64,000 bases of DNA. Source: Odontesthes bonariensis. Its lineage: Eukaryota > Chordata > Actinopteri > Atheriniformes > Atherinopsidae. Below, in pieces: positions 41,237-54,143 of this stretch. Numbering within the stretch: the stretch's first letter is position 1; every line of letters begins with the position of its first letter. Made by a program: the position numbers and the translations under genes. The notes under the pieces are model-generated. The model made no database searches, was not told where the DNA came from, and saw nothing but the letters and a program-made list of their open reading frames with translations. Location of the stretch: NCBI RefSeq assembly GCF_027942865.1, contig NC_134510.1:24049209-24113208 (forward strand). Reading direction: 5' to 3'.

Positions 41237-44200
41237 CGTGCGTGTGTGTGTAAAGGTGTTGTGTGTGTATACAAACTTTATTTGTACTCTTGCTTATGTC
41301 GCAAAAGTAAGCTTCCGTCAGAGGAAAGTTGAGGTTTTCTGTCTGTTTACAGGGAAAATAACAGACTGCTGACAAGGTGATTTTTAGTTCAAGGTGGTTG
41401 ATGTACATCTATATTCTTGTTCCCCTAAACACAAAAACATACACACACATATTAATAACATGTATCAACTTTTTCTGAGCAGGAAAATTGAAAGAAAATC
41501 TGACCGAAAGTTGTTTTCGTTCTAACGATTTAATTTCTCAGTGTTCGGCTTTGATATATAAAATATTCAGCGTAGTTACAAACATTTTGTGGCTTTGATT
41601 TTTTGGGGGGTTTTCTCTTTTTTTTTTTTCTTCTTTTTTTTATTTGTGAAGCACAGACTATTTGCGCTTGGTCTGTTTCCCTTGTGTAAAATAACATGAT
41701 GGAGTGCACACTGTGCAACCACTGCACATTTTTTTGCTAGTTGGTGTCCTGGCCATGGTGACCAGAGGGTAACAAGTGTGGGAACTGTGACAAAGTACGT
41801 GTTTAAAATAAAATAAAACGGGTTATCAGGCACCTTTACCCTGATTCTCTCTTTCCTCTGCCTGCTGTTAGTGAGTGCCCCTTTAGTTGGCATATCTGCC
41901 AAATGTCTCAAATTTTGCCCTATCATCAGCCCCAAGCCGAATCCAAAAATGTCATCGTGGCTCCAGTAGATCTGCGAACATAATGGAAGTAAAACAGCAC
42001 ACAAAATACAAGAATTGTGAAAACTGAAATCCAGATTTACTGTCCAGATTTCATTAAGACTCAAGAGAAACAACATTTTAAGATTCGTATTTACCATGAT
42101 TAATTATGCAATTTATTCTTTTTTTTTGTTACAACGACACTGTTTTTGCAAGTACATTATTGATTTTGCCTAATACCAATTAAAAGACTATCAGAGTTTC
42201 TCTGTGTGGCTGCTTCTTGGTATTCTTTGCATGCGGAACCGTGGGAGGTGGCACTGCTTTGTTTTCACTGACAAATCAGAACATTTTCCATCACTGAACA
42301 TCTACTGTACTCGGACCTCCTTAATGCAGCGCATAACACATGCATTTTCAAAAAAAAACTCTCGTTTGACTGGACCGTGTGTCTTGCCTAAATGATCACA
42401 TGCCTGTTAGTCATAGCAGCTCTCTGCAGTGCATCTACAGAAACCCGACAGATTTCAGGGGGAACACGGCGGAAATGTGAAATGTTGACAGCTTGCAAAA
42501 AGATACACATTACGCAGTTAATGCACATAAATGGTGTTGGTAGGAAAGTCCATCTCAGAAAGCAAAAATCAATCCTCATTTTATGGATTTAACAGTAAAG
42601 AGATGCAGTGAAAAATATCAATTAATGCCACAAGATTTTTAGCTGAGTCATGCTGAGGTGCATGAGGGTAAAATAATTATTTAAACAAGAACACATCAAA
42701 TGTTGTGATATGTTCTTCTTGATAAAGTGCTAAAAAGGAAACAAAAAAAAGAAAGAAAAATGACGAGGTTAGCGGTTCTCCTTTTTTAGTTCAGCAATTT
42801 GAGATTAAGGTTTCCCAACAGAAGTCCAAATCTCGGTGTACACATGAGGGAAAGACTAAAAATCTGCACTGAGCCCAGGAGCAACACTGTTAGTTACTAC
42901 AGCCACAAACACAAGATTAAAACCATCCCATTAGTATTTCCTAGTAATTTTATCTAATTATTAAATACTGTTCTTGCATTCAGTCATTTTCCTTCTCTTT
43001 TTTTTTTTCGTTACGCTCTCACTCGCTGCTTTGTCGCTGTTTTGCACATTAAAAGCTACTTGGGATCAGGTGTTAGTAGTTTTGCATCAAAAAGTACTTG
43101 GTTAAAGGTTAGGTATTAAAAAACAAGGTGGTTTAAGTAATAAACACAATATGGCAAAATGTTCTATATCTGGATTACTTGCCACAGAGTTCCACCCACA
43201 AAACTTTTAAAATACATTACTTTGAAAGTTGTGCCTGACGACACCCACACAAACCCGATTTTGTCTTCTTCAGTGTGAAGTTTTTAAAAGAAGAGGTGAT
43301 GTACCGTGCTAAACACACCGCTGTCCTAAAGTTTTTGAAAAATTTGGTACATATGTATTTTCGTAAACAGATGGATATATTTCTCAGTTTTAACATTTGA
43401 AACATTTACTTCGCAGCTACCATTCTCACTGGAGTAAGGAGTTGAAATGATCTCTATACTATTCCACTTATCTATTTATCTTTCATTTGTCAAGTTTTTC
43501 ACTGTTTTTCACTTGCTGACACACAATCACCCATCTATGGTTACCAAAAAAGACTCAAATGGAAGAGATAACGGTGGCGCAGTGTTTCTAGTTCACTATC
43601 TCTCAGAAACTCACTTGCACACACACCAGGAGATTCTGGGTTTGATTGGCTTTAATCTGTGGCCAGAGATAACAAGATGAGGCTGAAAAATTCATAACTG
43701 CTCCCTCCAGCCACTGACATCCTTACACTTGCAGACTTTTAACTACAGGTCGTTGTTTATCTTTAAGTTTGACATGAGAAAAGAACCCGTGATTTAGTGT
43801 TTTTCTTCTTCACACACCGTTCAGTGTGTTAAACTTGAGAGTTATCAGAGGTGTGATTGCATGGAAAGTTGAAGGGGGGGACAGTGTAAGTGATCACTGT
43901 TTCTGTGTGCGAGATTGCGTGCGTGAGCAGTGAAAGGTTGTGGGTCACGGTGGATTTCCTGTTGTTTGAGGTTGACAATCAGAACTGAAATAGCTAGAAA
44001 AAAAAAACAGAGACCACTGATGTTCTCTCCACATATCCTGCACCATCAACAGACACACAATTGCTGTCACAGCCTAGCCACTTTATTTCACTCAATAAGC
44101 AATATGGTTTGCAGATATGTTCCTATTAAGTGGTTTATTTTTACTAAATATAATGCTGCCAGTTGCAGAATTTGGGGAAATATTCTCACCCTCATTAGTG

Positions 44201-47200
44201 TGAATATTGATATCAGTCATCTTTATTAGCATGAGCTATATTTTGTAAGTGGTCAATCTTTGTCACACGCCTCTGCTGTGTGCGCGTACTGGTTATTATT
44301 CACTCTGAGATTGGCTGTCCTCTGCAGAAACCTTCACATGATCCTTGTGGCAGCAGAAAAAGAGGGCACACACTGACACACTAACACACACTTACCAAGA
44401 AATCTGACACAGTTATGCACGGAAATGCATTTACTACTGTATAAAGGCGACACTGGCGCGTAAAAGTTTGTATCGCGGAGGACAGTCACACCTTCGGCGC
44501 TGTTGTGGAAGGAAGACAGAAGATGACACAAACAGATAAAAGATTCTTGTGTTATTTGTGTCATAGTGCGGCATGCGTTCATGCTGTGTGACATAATCGT
44601 GTGTTAAATGTGTTGAGATATTCTTTTTAGAGCACACACAAGACAGCTCTTAAACATTTCTGCTGCTTTCGTGAAGCAGACTGTCAGAAAAGCTAAAGGC
44701 TGAGGGGTGTGAGAATTTACAGAGATCAGGGGCACGGGGGGAGGTGAGAGGGGGATGGCTATTACTGGCAGTGATGAAGGAAAGAGTGCATTACTGGCAG
44801 TTGTGTCCTTTATGAGCTAGACAGAGAAGGATCACAAAGTAAAGAAATGACATGAAAGAGGGACAGTCAGAATGAAAGAAAAGCCAGACAACCACTTAAA
44901 AGGACTCTGAGGTTGACACCTTCATATTCTCCGCCAAACTCCATTTGCAAATATTCCACGTCCTCAGAAGACTCTCCTCTTGTTGCATTTGATGTTATTT
45001 TGTTCATTATTATTAACGCAAGAGGTGTTTAAGAGGAAAATACCTTTGGTTTATGATGGCCACACAACAAGAAATAGATGTTCAAGGGAAAGTACAGCAT
45101 AAAGTGCAAGTTCTCATTGTGGGAATCACTTTGAAGTCTGTAACTTTGGGTGAAACTATGCAGTATGTTAAGCTGCAAGTTAGCATATTTACACACAAGC
45201 ATAAGCTCTTTGATTTTGAATCAATTGTAGTAAAGAATGTTCTTTGATATTAATAAATTGCACATTCATTGTTTACTTAAAACGACAAACTCAAGATTGT
45301 GTGAATGTAGGAGGAAACTTTTTAGTCTTCAAGCAGATTTCATATCAACCAGTTATTTGGTGATTATGCCTTCTATTGATCTGTCTGTTGTGACGCCAAA
45401 GATCCAGTTGGATTTAACTTTGTTTCAACCAACTCGTCTGCTTGTGGGTTTTCTTGGCGAGCGTATAAAGGGCGACGCGTTCTGCATTCGAAAAATGCTA
45501 ACTTTGCCTTTTCTACTTTTTATCTTCTCAGCCCAGATTGAAGTTATCCCATGCAAGATTTGTGGTGATAAGTCCTCTGGAGTGCATTATGGAGTCATCA
45601 CTTGTGAGGGCTGCAAGGTGAGATACAGCAGACCAACATGCATTTGACACACTCGCACACGCAACATCACCAGACTGAACCTTCCCTCCTTCTGCCGGAC
45701 CCACGAGGAATTTGAGACCATTTTTGTACTTTTGCACCTGTGCACCGCTGATAGTTATAGATGGATTTTCATCTTTATTTCAGGACATATAAGTGCAGTA
45801 TTAACATGTCAATGTCCCTCAATTTTCACATTTTCTAAAGTAACAGTAACCAAACAATTTCACGCATTAGAGAGATATTTTTCTAAAATAGATTTCTGAG
45901 ATGTTCATGGGATGCATCACTCTCCAAACACTTATGCCCCTGACTGTATTTGTCCATAAAGTATAAAGCTATTCATACCAGCCTTTTAGCAAAGCCTAGC
46001 ATAAATACTGTAAGAAGGAAAGAGTTATTCTGGTGTTTAAGTAAAGCTACAACTTCCAGTACCTCTAAAGCTCAGTAGATATAACAATACATCTTATGGT
46101 CATAAAGACGTTACACAGGGTTGTTAGTTAAACTGTTTATCAGCTAAAAACAGTTATTTCTTGAAGTCTGCGATGGTTTGATTCAATAGGATGAGTTAAC
46201 AGGTTGTTGCGCCAGCTTCTTGTTGAACGGCCGAATATAAGATTGCTATCGATCACCTCATCTTACTTTCTGTCAGAAAGCCAAAATGTTGAAGTCTTCC
46301 TTTGACCCTCAGAGACAGGATACAATGTGGGTCAGCATTAGCTGTTAGTTTTGAATGTTCAAACTTGCCTGGTAAGTAACGTTCAGCGCAGGAATTTGAA
46401 CTATACGGTGAAAGTTCCTCTGTTCATCGAGCAGTTCATCTTCAAACTCTCCGGCTCAGTACACATCTTCGACACAAATTAAAAGATCATTTTTCAAATC
46501 ATCAACAATCCCTATAGCAGACTTTTGTGTATAGTTTGTGTTAAATTGTATTGTTTCCTGTTCAATACTCATGCTTGTGTTCCGCTCTGTACCCCCTCAG
46601 GGATTTTTCCGGCGCAGCCAGCTGCCCACCGTATCATACTCCTGCTCCAGGCAAAGTAACTGTCAGATCGACCGAGCCAGCCGCAACCGCTGCCAGCACT
46701 GTCGACTGCAGAAGTGTTTGGCTCAGGGCATGAGCAGAGATGGTGAGGAAAGACAGATCTTCACCATCGTCACCCTTGATCCGTCATGATCCATCATCAG
46801 TTACCTGTTTTTGTGTCGATTTATTTTTGTTTGTTTTACTCTCCCCAGCTGTGAAGTTTGGGCGGATGTCCAAACGTCAGCGCGACTCTCTGATCGCTGA
46901 GGTGGAGAGGCACCGACAGCAGCAGCAACAGCAACAGCAGCAGCAGCAGCAACAGCAGCAACAGCAGCTTCAGGGAGACACTCACGTTGTGTTGTCCTAT
47001 CCCACCAAGAACCGTCAAGACCGCTCCCCGCAGCTTCTTCAGCCCATGGCCGCGGCCTACTCCTACGCTGGAGACACCGAGCTGCTGCCCTACGCTGCTG
47101 ATGTTCACTCTTACCTTGTGTGCTCCCCTAACGAATCACAGGTGTCTGGAATGATCTACCGGGGCTCCGAGGTCTCTCCCACATCGAGATCCCAAGGCAG

Positions 47201-50067
47201 GGGGGACAATGCTGGACACCCTGATGTAAGAGGTAAGGCACTAAAGTGGGAGCACACTTCAGCCTACGCACGTTTCACCCTCCTATTCTGCTAGTTCCTT
47301 ATTTTCTTCTTCACTTTTCTGTGTTTCAGGGTTTGACTCCAGGCAGCAATCGCTTGATCTGATGGCGATTCATCCCTTCAGCCCTCGGGAGGATCCGTAC
47401 AGCCTCTATCCTCTCTCTCTGCGAAACATAGGTGAGCAGTCTGCACGGTGGGGTGAAATGTGCGTTTTATTGTTACTGCTATATTTATGAGTGCCTTTGC
47501 TCATCCTCAGAGGAGCTGTGTGCCAGCATCGTGCGCTCCCACAGAGAGACCAGCCAGTACAGACTGGAGGAGCTTCAAGCTCTCAAATGGAAACTGTTCA
47601 GCAGAGAGGAGATTCAAGCCTACCAGAGCAAAGTATTACAGCCCTGATTTCTGTTTCCTCCACCAATTTTTTTTACATTTTATTTCCCAGGCTTCTTCGT
47701 GCATGATTCAGACTGCCTCAAAACAAAACATGCCTTTTCACATGTCTAGATGTTACTTTTGTCTGATGAATCAAACAGAAAACTGAGAAAACTTCTTTTA
47801 TCATTTTCCCCCTCCTACTCTCTCTTTGATCACCAGAGATCAAAAGGTGGAGGGGGGTTAGTTAAATGATGTGATAAAATACATAAACTTGAGCAGTAGT
47901 TTGAATTGTTGGGACAGTTTGTGTGGAATTGGTGAAATATTACTAAGTTTATTTTGTTGTTTTATGTTCCAGAGGGACTTCTATGACTCTATGTGTTTGT
48001 TCTCCACTCTATTTTCCAGACAGTGGATGATATGTGGCAGCACTGTGCCATCCGACTGACTGATGCTGTACAGTATGTGGTGGAGTTTGCGAAACACATC
48101 CCCGGTTTTCGTGTGCTCAACCAGAACGACCAAATTGCCCTCTTAAAGGCCGGTGAGTTTCCACTCACGGTCAAGATGAACTTTAATCGTGATGATGGGA
48201 CTTGTTCTTACTCTCTTCCTTTGTTATCTTTTTCCTCCAGGCTCCATGGAGGTGGTTCTGGTCAGGATGAGTCGCTTCTTTAACACAGAGAACAATACTG
48301 TGCTCTTTGATGGGAAATTTGCTGGAACTGAAGTCTTCAAGTCTTTGGGTGAGGATTTCACCAAAGGGTCTGAAAGCAGTTGTGAAATGACCAGAGTAGA
48401 TATTTATGGTGACTTATCGGTGCTCTGTGCTCTCTTTTTCTCGCAGCATGCAGTGATTTAATTGCAGCAGTGTTCGATTTTGCACATGGCATATGTGCTC
48501 TAAAGCTGACTGAGCAGCAGATCGCTCTCTTCAGTGCTTTGGTGTTAATCAACGCAGGTAAGATGAACTCAGGCTTCCTCCCACTCACATTTCAGTTTGC
48601 TCTTCGGTTTGGAAAATCACAAAAAGTGGAAGAAGGACACTTATTTGCAGTTGTGGCATTTGTCACAATATTTAATTTAATTTACATGATGGAAATAGAG
48701 TTTTCATTGCTATTTTTCCAAGATTCATTTAGAAGATCCATTTAGATTTACATTGATGATCCTTCATGGTTGAATCTACTTAATCAGCCAGAAAAGCTTC
48801 CTCACACTCACACCAAATTTTAGCTGACAGATGTATTTTCATCTGGAAATCTACACTTTATCACATTTTGCTTGTGGTTTCCTTCATTCAGTCTTTTATT
48901 TTTTCATCCACAATCTAGCTTCTCCGCCACCTACTGGTGGTTAAGTGACATTAAAGAGACTGTACTACATTGATTTACAAGGTCATAATTCTACTTTTGG
49001 AGTCCATCAGAATAAATTTAAAGTTATAAAAATATGTTTTTCTCATGCCGTACATTTTTGCAGCCCCTCTCATTACCTTCTATATGACACCTTCATGATG
49101 AGACCTTGTTTTAGCCATGTAATGCTACTAACTAGGCAGACATTATGCACATGTGATGTGGCGAAATGAGGGACAGTGAGCCTGGGTTAAAAATGAGGCA
49201 TTTCAGATAGTTCAGGTGTTTTTTTGTGGGAGATATAAATGGACTTTGGGTTTTCTCACCTTTGGAAAGGAATAAAAACCTAAAAAGCATGATATGACCT
49301 CTTAAACAAATGACAGAACAAATGAGGATTGTTCACACATAAGTACCAGGATTAAACTTTATGCTACAGTTTCCATTCTTTCATTAGATGTATCTGCTTT
49401 TTGTGTAGATCTCAACAAGGGGTGGAAATAAATTCTAACACTTGGAGAGAGGCAAGGCAAACCCTGGATGGGTCACAGGTCCATCTCAGGGTTAAAAAGA
49501 CAATTAATACACACTTTCACCTGAACTTTTGGGACACAGAGGACAGTAAAACTCCACACAGGAAGGCTCTTCTCAACCAGCTCTTTCAAATCCACATCCT
49601 TCTTGCTCATAGGGCAACAGTTCAGATCACTGCATCTGGCAAATACATCCAATTAAAAACAAATTGGAATAACCGCTTTTGGAATTGTGTCTTTCTGCGC
49701 AGATCGTCCATGTCTGGAAGACAGAGGCAGAGTTCAGCGAGTGCAAAGAAGTGTTGAGCTAGGGCTTACACACATTCTGCACCGAGACAACCAGGAAGGT
49801 CTGATGCATAAGGTACGTCTTCACCGATCTGGGATATAAGCACCTCTACACTTCTGTCCTCGCTCAGACTTCTAAAACTGCCTGTGTGTGTCTGCCTTAC
49901 AGCTGTACCAGCAGATGACAGTGTTGCGTTTGCTGTGCAGTCTGCACATGGAGAAGCTGCGCTGGTTCAATCAGCGGTACCCGCTCACTGCTCACTCTCT
50001 GTTTCCTCCACTCTACAAGGAGCTGTTTGCGTCTGAGGCAGAGCTGCTGCCAGGGACCACTCACTGA
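30887..50067 (+). CDS. rorc: RAR-related orphan receptor gamma (nuclear receptor)
   Basis: ROR-gamma binds RORE half-sites as a monomer and activates transcription in lymphoid and circadian programmes. Coding exons: 30887-30938, 36781-36810, 45532-45617, 46601-46742, 46849-47232, 47330-47431, 47511-47632, 48020-48152, 48241-48348, 48447-48557, 49703-49812 and 49903-50067 (TGA), 514 residues, all phases consistent. Zinc finger 1 has Cys35, 38, 52 and 55 with P-box CEGCKGFF; finger 2 has Cys71, 77, 87 and 90; the CTE is KFGRMSK. A 17-glutamine run (127-143) opens the hinge. The ligand-binding domain carries [56 protein letters not shown] and the AF-2 helix LYKELF (497-502). [17 protein letters not shown] marks the ROR family. 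Introns 1 and 2 (5.8 and 8.7 kb) leave room for an alternative promoter. Which teleost rorc copy this is cannot be decided here. Confidence 0.93.
32402..32465 (+). repeat. fragment of fish interspersed repeat in rorc intron 1
   Basis: Begins CAATTCAGTTGTATTTATAT and continues with AGCCAAATCCCAACAATGTC and CATCTCAAGGCACTTCC, a layout I know from dispersed fish repeats. Truncated. Confidence 0.5.
34900..36075 (+). mobile_element. degenerate Tc1-like transposon in rorc intron 1
   Basis: An open stretch near 35040-35290 starts [13 protein letters not shown] and holds the Tc1 DNA-binding region ([26 protein letters not shown]). Further on, in another frame near 35735, [13 protein letters not shown] matches the segment around the second catalytic Asp. 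The frame is broken several times by stops and shifts, so the transposase is dead. The right end near 36000-36070 (GGGTGCACTTAGTTTTTCCA) looks like a worn Tc1 terminus. Both boundaries are approximate and no TA duplication could be pinned down. Confidence 0.65.
37045..37099 (+). repeat. (CA)n with ACAT units, rorc intron 2
   Basis: A CA dinucleotide run passing into ACATAC repeats. Confidence 0.9.
38316..38374 (+). repeat. (CA)n microsatellite, rorc intron 2
   Basis: Almost pure CA repeat of about 55 bp. Confidence 0.95.
41148..41270 (+). repeat. (GT)n microsatellite with duplicated block, rorc intron 2
   Basis: Two similar blocks, each with GTGCGTGC followed by TGTAAAGGTGTTG (about 41160-41200 and 41229-41265), are separated by a pure GT run. 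Confidence 0.9.
46917..46967 (+). repeat. rorc: CAG/CAA polyglutamine tract in rorc exon 5
   Basis: Seventeen consecutive glutamine codons, mostly CAG with CAA interruptions, encode rorc residues 127-143. Confidence 0.97.
49440..49580 (-). repeat. worn, reverse-oriented copy of the retroposon seen at 9.4-10.2 kb
   Basis: In rorc intron 10, AAACCCTGGATGGGTCACAG and, 100 bp on, AAACTCCACACAGGAAGG are reverse-complement matches to blocks of the 9426-10201 repeat. Strongly diverged. Confidence 0.5.
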
Positions 50068-50085
50068 GGATTCGACTACAGATGC

Positions 50086-51262
50086 AATAAAAAGCATACA
50101 CAAAACACGTCTATTTTTCTAATTAAAATAAGAAAAGCACAGTAATCATAGTGTATTGAGTATTACATGAGTTCCAGCTGAGCTCATTTTTTGTAGCTTA
50201 TGTCAAACATGAATTTGAATATTTTGATAGCTTGAAATTATTTTGATTTTTCCAAGGAAATGTGCATTTGATGTGTTCTGTGTGAGGGCATTGCCGGTGG
50301 AGTACAGCATTCATTTTCTCTCAGGATGTGCTGTTGTGATTCCGTCCATTTGTAGCAACCGTGTGTCACAGTGTGGTTACGCATAGATTCAAAGAGGTGG
50401 GATGCTGGTCATTGACAACTGACATTTGAATGATGCAGTCCCCCCAAATCTAGCTCCAGAGCGGATTAAACTTAAATTAAAATGTGTCTTAAAAGGTTCT
50501 GGCATTGCACTTTGTGGATGCAAGCCTGTATTCACAGTGGTTGTTTCTCTGCAAAACAGAAAGTAAAAGAACAAAAAAAGTGAATTCTAAAAAGTTCAAA
50601 CACAGAGAAAAATACAGCAATAACAACAACGGGCGGGAAAAGAGTTTCAGTTTCAGTATGATGTCTGACTGGCCCTGTTTTGCAATGAAAATAACTTTAT
50701 ACACTCCACTTCTCTGCTGTCTCCTCATTTAATTTTCATTTCATATTCGTAGTATGGCTAAGTTCATACAACGCTTCTGTGTAAATGCACTCCTGCTTCC
50801 ACTCAATTATTATTTCCTTAAAGATATTAGCTGCACTTTGGCAACCTCAAAAAGTCATGTACAACTAAACTGCCTCTTTGTATCTACGTGTCTGTAGAAA
50901 CGTGTTTCTCCTCAGGCTGATGTCACAGATTGACCAATAAATCCAGCAGGGATCGGCACCACTAACATATTTCCCTTTTGTTTAGATGAAGCCACAAAGA
51001 TATTGGTGTCTTTTGAGCTTTGAAGGAATGACGCATTAAGTGTAAAGGTTAGATTCTGCTCATGCACTGAGTTAGACAGCTCTTCTGTGTGCTAACGTTT
51101 CCTTTCTCTCCCTCTTGATTAACTTTTTTTTGTTTTACCTTTATATGTTATAACTGAAAAGTGCAGAGGGTTCAGCATTAAATACTGTATGTTCAGATGT
51201 AGTCCCCTCTGTGACTGGAACTGATGAGATTTTGATGATCTTCATGTAAACCTTCTAATAAA
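50086..51262 (+). terminator. rorc: proximal and distal rorc polyadenylation signals
   Basis: AATAAA at 50086-50091 lies 18 bp after the stop codon. A second AATAAA at 51257-51262 is followed by a GT-rich stretch (TTGGTGTTATTTGACTGTTT). The distal site, which gives a 3' UTR of about 1.2 kb, looks stronger. Confidence 0.5.
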
Positions 51263-53336
51263 CTCCCGAGGCTGTGACACCAAACAGATCTGTTGGTGTT
51301 ATTTGACTGTTTGTGTGGGTGAGTGGGTAATATAAACAATGTCACAACACTGAGACAAGCTCGAAAGATTATCCAGTTTTGTTATGATAAACCTTTTTGA
51401 ACACAACAAAAAATGGTTTATTTGAAGCTTTGAATCATTCATTTTTTTCCCTTGGAAAAGTGAACCTCTTTGGTGCATAGGAAATGTGAGTCATTGTGGT
51501 TGAATGAGTGGAAAGTTGTCACCGGGGTGTCATTGACCAAATTCTGGCTAACCAAGTAAAGAGCGGGCAAAATGAGATGGCTGTAAGTCGGTCGAACATG
51601 GTCAATGCATTCCTTCAAAATAGCCCCTCAGAGATTAAACCAACGCAGTCTCAGTCAAGTCTGCCAAGTTGTCACCAAAAGTGATATTGGTTTTATCTTG
51701 GGAGACAAAATGTTTTAAAAATATTAAATTGTCTGTAGTTTGTTGCCCGTAGGAATACCTTTGGAAACCATTTTCATGTGCAGTAGTTCTTGGCTTTATG
51801 TCTCAGAAACAAATCTTGCAGCGATGATTCCCGAGGAACTGTTTACTCTGCTAGGCAGCAGACAAAAACACTCAAACTTCCTTCTATTTTTCCACCAGAG
51901 TACGAGAGCGAGTGCACCTCGGGTCTCGTCCTGAAGTTGTTTGTCATTTTGTTTTTACTCTCTGAGCTCTTTAGAGGAATGTGAACACATAACATGTGCA
52001 CAGCGTTTGGACCCCGAGACTCGCCATTACCCAGCCAAACTTTTGATGCTGATATGTGTATGAGATGGGGAAGAGCTGGGAGCAGAGCTGCAGAACCATC
52101 CTCCCAGTTTATACCTACATAGAGCAAACAGTGGAAACTCCTTAAACTACAGCTGACAACTGAAAAAGGGAGGTTTTTCCTCTGATCTGACTTGTCTTTT
52201 GGTGGGAGAAGTTGCTTAAAGGGTCACGATGACCCCTGGAGTCAAACTCAAGAATTTAAGGCTGGATAATGCTAAAAAAATTAGGAAATAATAAATAATA
52301 AACATGGTGCAGGTTGTTTAAAAACCCTTCTAACCTCCCTCCAGCCTCAAAAGATGAATTAGATTCAACTAACAAATAAAGGACAAATAAATAAACTGAA
52401 CAAATACAAACACTCACAAAAAAAAGGCTAAGAAACACACACACAGGAGGGTCGGTTTCCCAGCATCTGCATCTGAGGGGCATTTTCAAAGGCAGGGAAA
52501 ATAAGCCTGGTCATTGGTAAAGATGTGAATAGGGATATTTTCTCTTGTGCAATAGAAATCATTTCACTCAAATACCAGAGTGTGCAGAGAATCTGTTGGT
52601 ATGAACATCTAGAATCTTTTTGGATCATGAAGCTCCACAGTAACCCATACTTACAAGATCTGGATATCTCTGCTGCTCTGATGTTATTACTGTTTATAAA
52701 AAACAAAAACAAAAAAACAACAATCTTCCAGGTCTGCAACACTAAGCCCCAAATGCAACCATGTTATAAGGACTTGAGATGAATTTGATTTCATATCTGT
52801 ATGAATACAAAAAGTACCCCTAAACCTATTACCGGTAGATAGAATAAAGCTATATTTTAAGTAGAAGCTCCATCAGTTTGGGATCAAATGAGATTTTTTA
52901 TTGGATATTGTTTTCAAAGAGGAAAATCCAATAAGCATTCCAAGTCGTATCGTTTTGAAACAGAATGAAATCTTTTCTGAGATGGCTTTTTAAGGTGTGA
53001 CTCGTGTCAGTCAACAGGTGAAAAGACTGGAAAGAGGCCCACATGAGACGGGTTCGAGCAGAATTCAGGGTTTGAACAGATCTCTGAGTCATGTTGAAAA
53101 ACTTCCTTCCCTCCTCCCTTCTTACTCACTCCGCCTCATCTCTCTCAAATCCCAAAACAACCATAAATAGTTTTCCGACTGCTGGCTTCAGCTCTCAGAT
53201 AGACAGCACAGCTGCTCGTGTTTGAGCCAATGGACGGGCTCAGCTGACCCGCTGAGCGTGTTTTCCTGGGCGGCACTGATCTGATAAGTGCGCCAGTACG
53301 TTCAACTCCACGCAGCAGAGCAGGCAGAACAACAAA
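51263..53336. other. intergenic between rorc and ecm1
   Basis: No exon, RNA gene or recognisable transposon was seen. The last 200 bp before ecm1 are less AT-rich and must hold its promoter; TGATAAG (GATA-type) occurs at 53281-53287. Confidence 0.5.
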
Positions 53337-54092
53337 ATGGACTCGGCCTGGGCGCTGCGCTGCTCCACCGCGTTGGTGTTGGTTTTCCTGAGCTCCGCAT
53401 CCAAAGGTCAGAGCAGTTGTGTGTCTGCTTTTTGCTGTCAGACGCATGAAACTGTTGTTTGTCTCTTGCTTCTTGCTCAGGTTCAATGTGTTCGTCGCAA
53501 GTGCTGTGAAGTGGTCATTTTTTTTGCGTTGACCCCGCAGAAAAAGAGGCTTTTACTTACATAATGATATTCCGTGTTTTATCTCTTCTGTTGGGATGTG
53601 AAATAGACTTTTTTTCCCACTTTTTTCAAAGTCTTGTGAAAAAGTCGCTGGACTTCTGATGGTTCTATCTGATTTTTTTTGGTTATTGTTATTGAATTGG
53701 TCTACTTTCAGAATAAGATTTTGCACGCAAGTAACAAACGTGGTACAACATTCACCACCTGCAACAGTAACAGAACATTACTCTAACAGTTGACTATCTG
53801 TGCAGCACTTTTCATACAAACTGAACGCGGCACAAAGTGCTTCACAGAGTGCCACTGGAAATAAAGTAAACAATTAAAACGAACAGTGAACATCCCATCT
53901 TACCTGATCGGTAATGCCATGGAGGATTGAGTTCTGAGTAACTGTCTTTTATAGGAGCCAAAGAGCTGGAAAAAATTGGAAATTAAATAAACAAAAACTC
54001 TAGTTAGTAAAGCAATAAGACAACAAATAAATTGATAAATGAATAAAAGTCAGATGAAAACCAAGCACAAGATTAGAACTAGAGGAAACTCT

Positions 54093-54143
<51 letters not shown>

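Noticed and set aside
47971-48019. Earlier acceptor (AG at 47971-47972) for rorc exon 8
   Set aside because: It would insert 47 nt and shift the frame out of the conserved ligand-binding domain; the AG at 48018-48019 fits phase 0.
49401-49757. 118-codon ORF in rorc intron 10
   Set aside because: It overlaps a worn retroposon copy and reads rorc exon 11 in the wrong frame.
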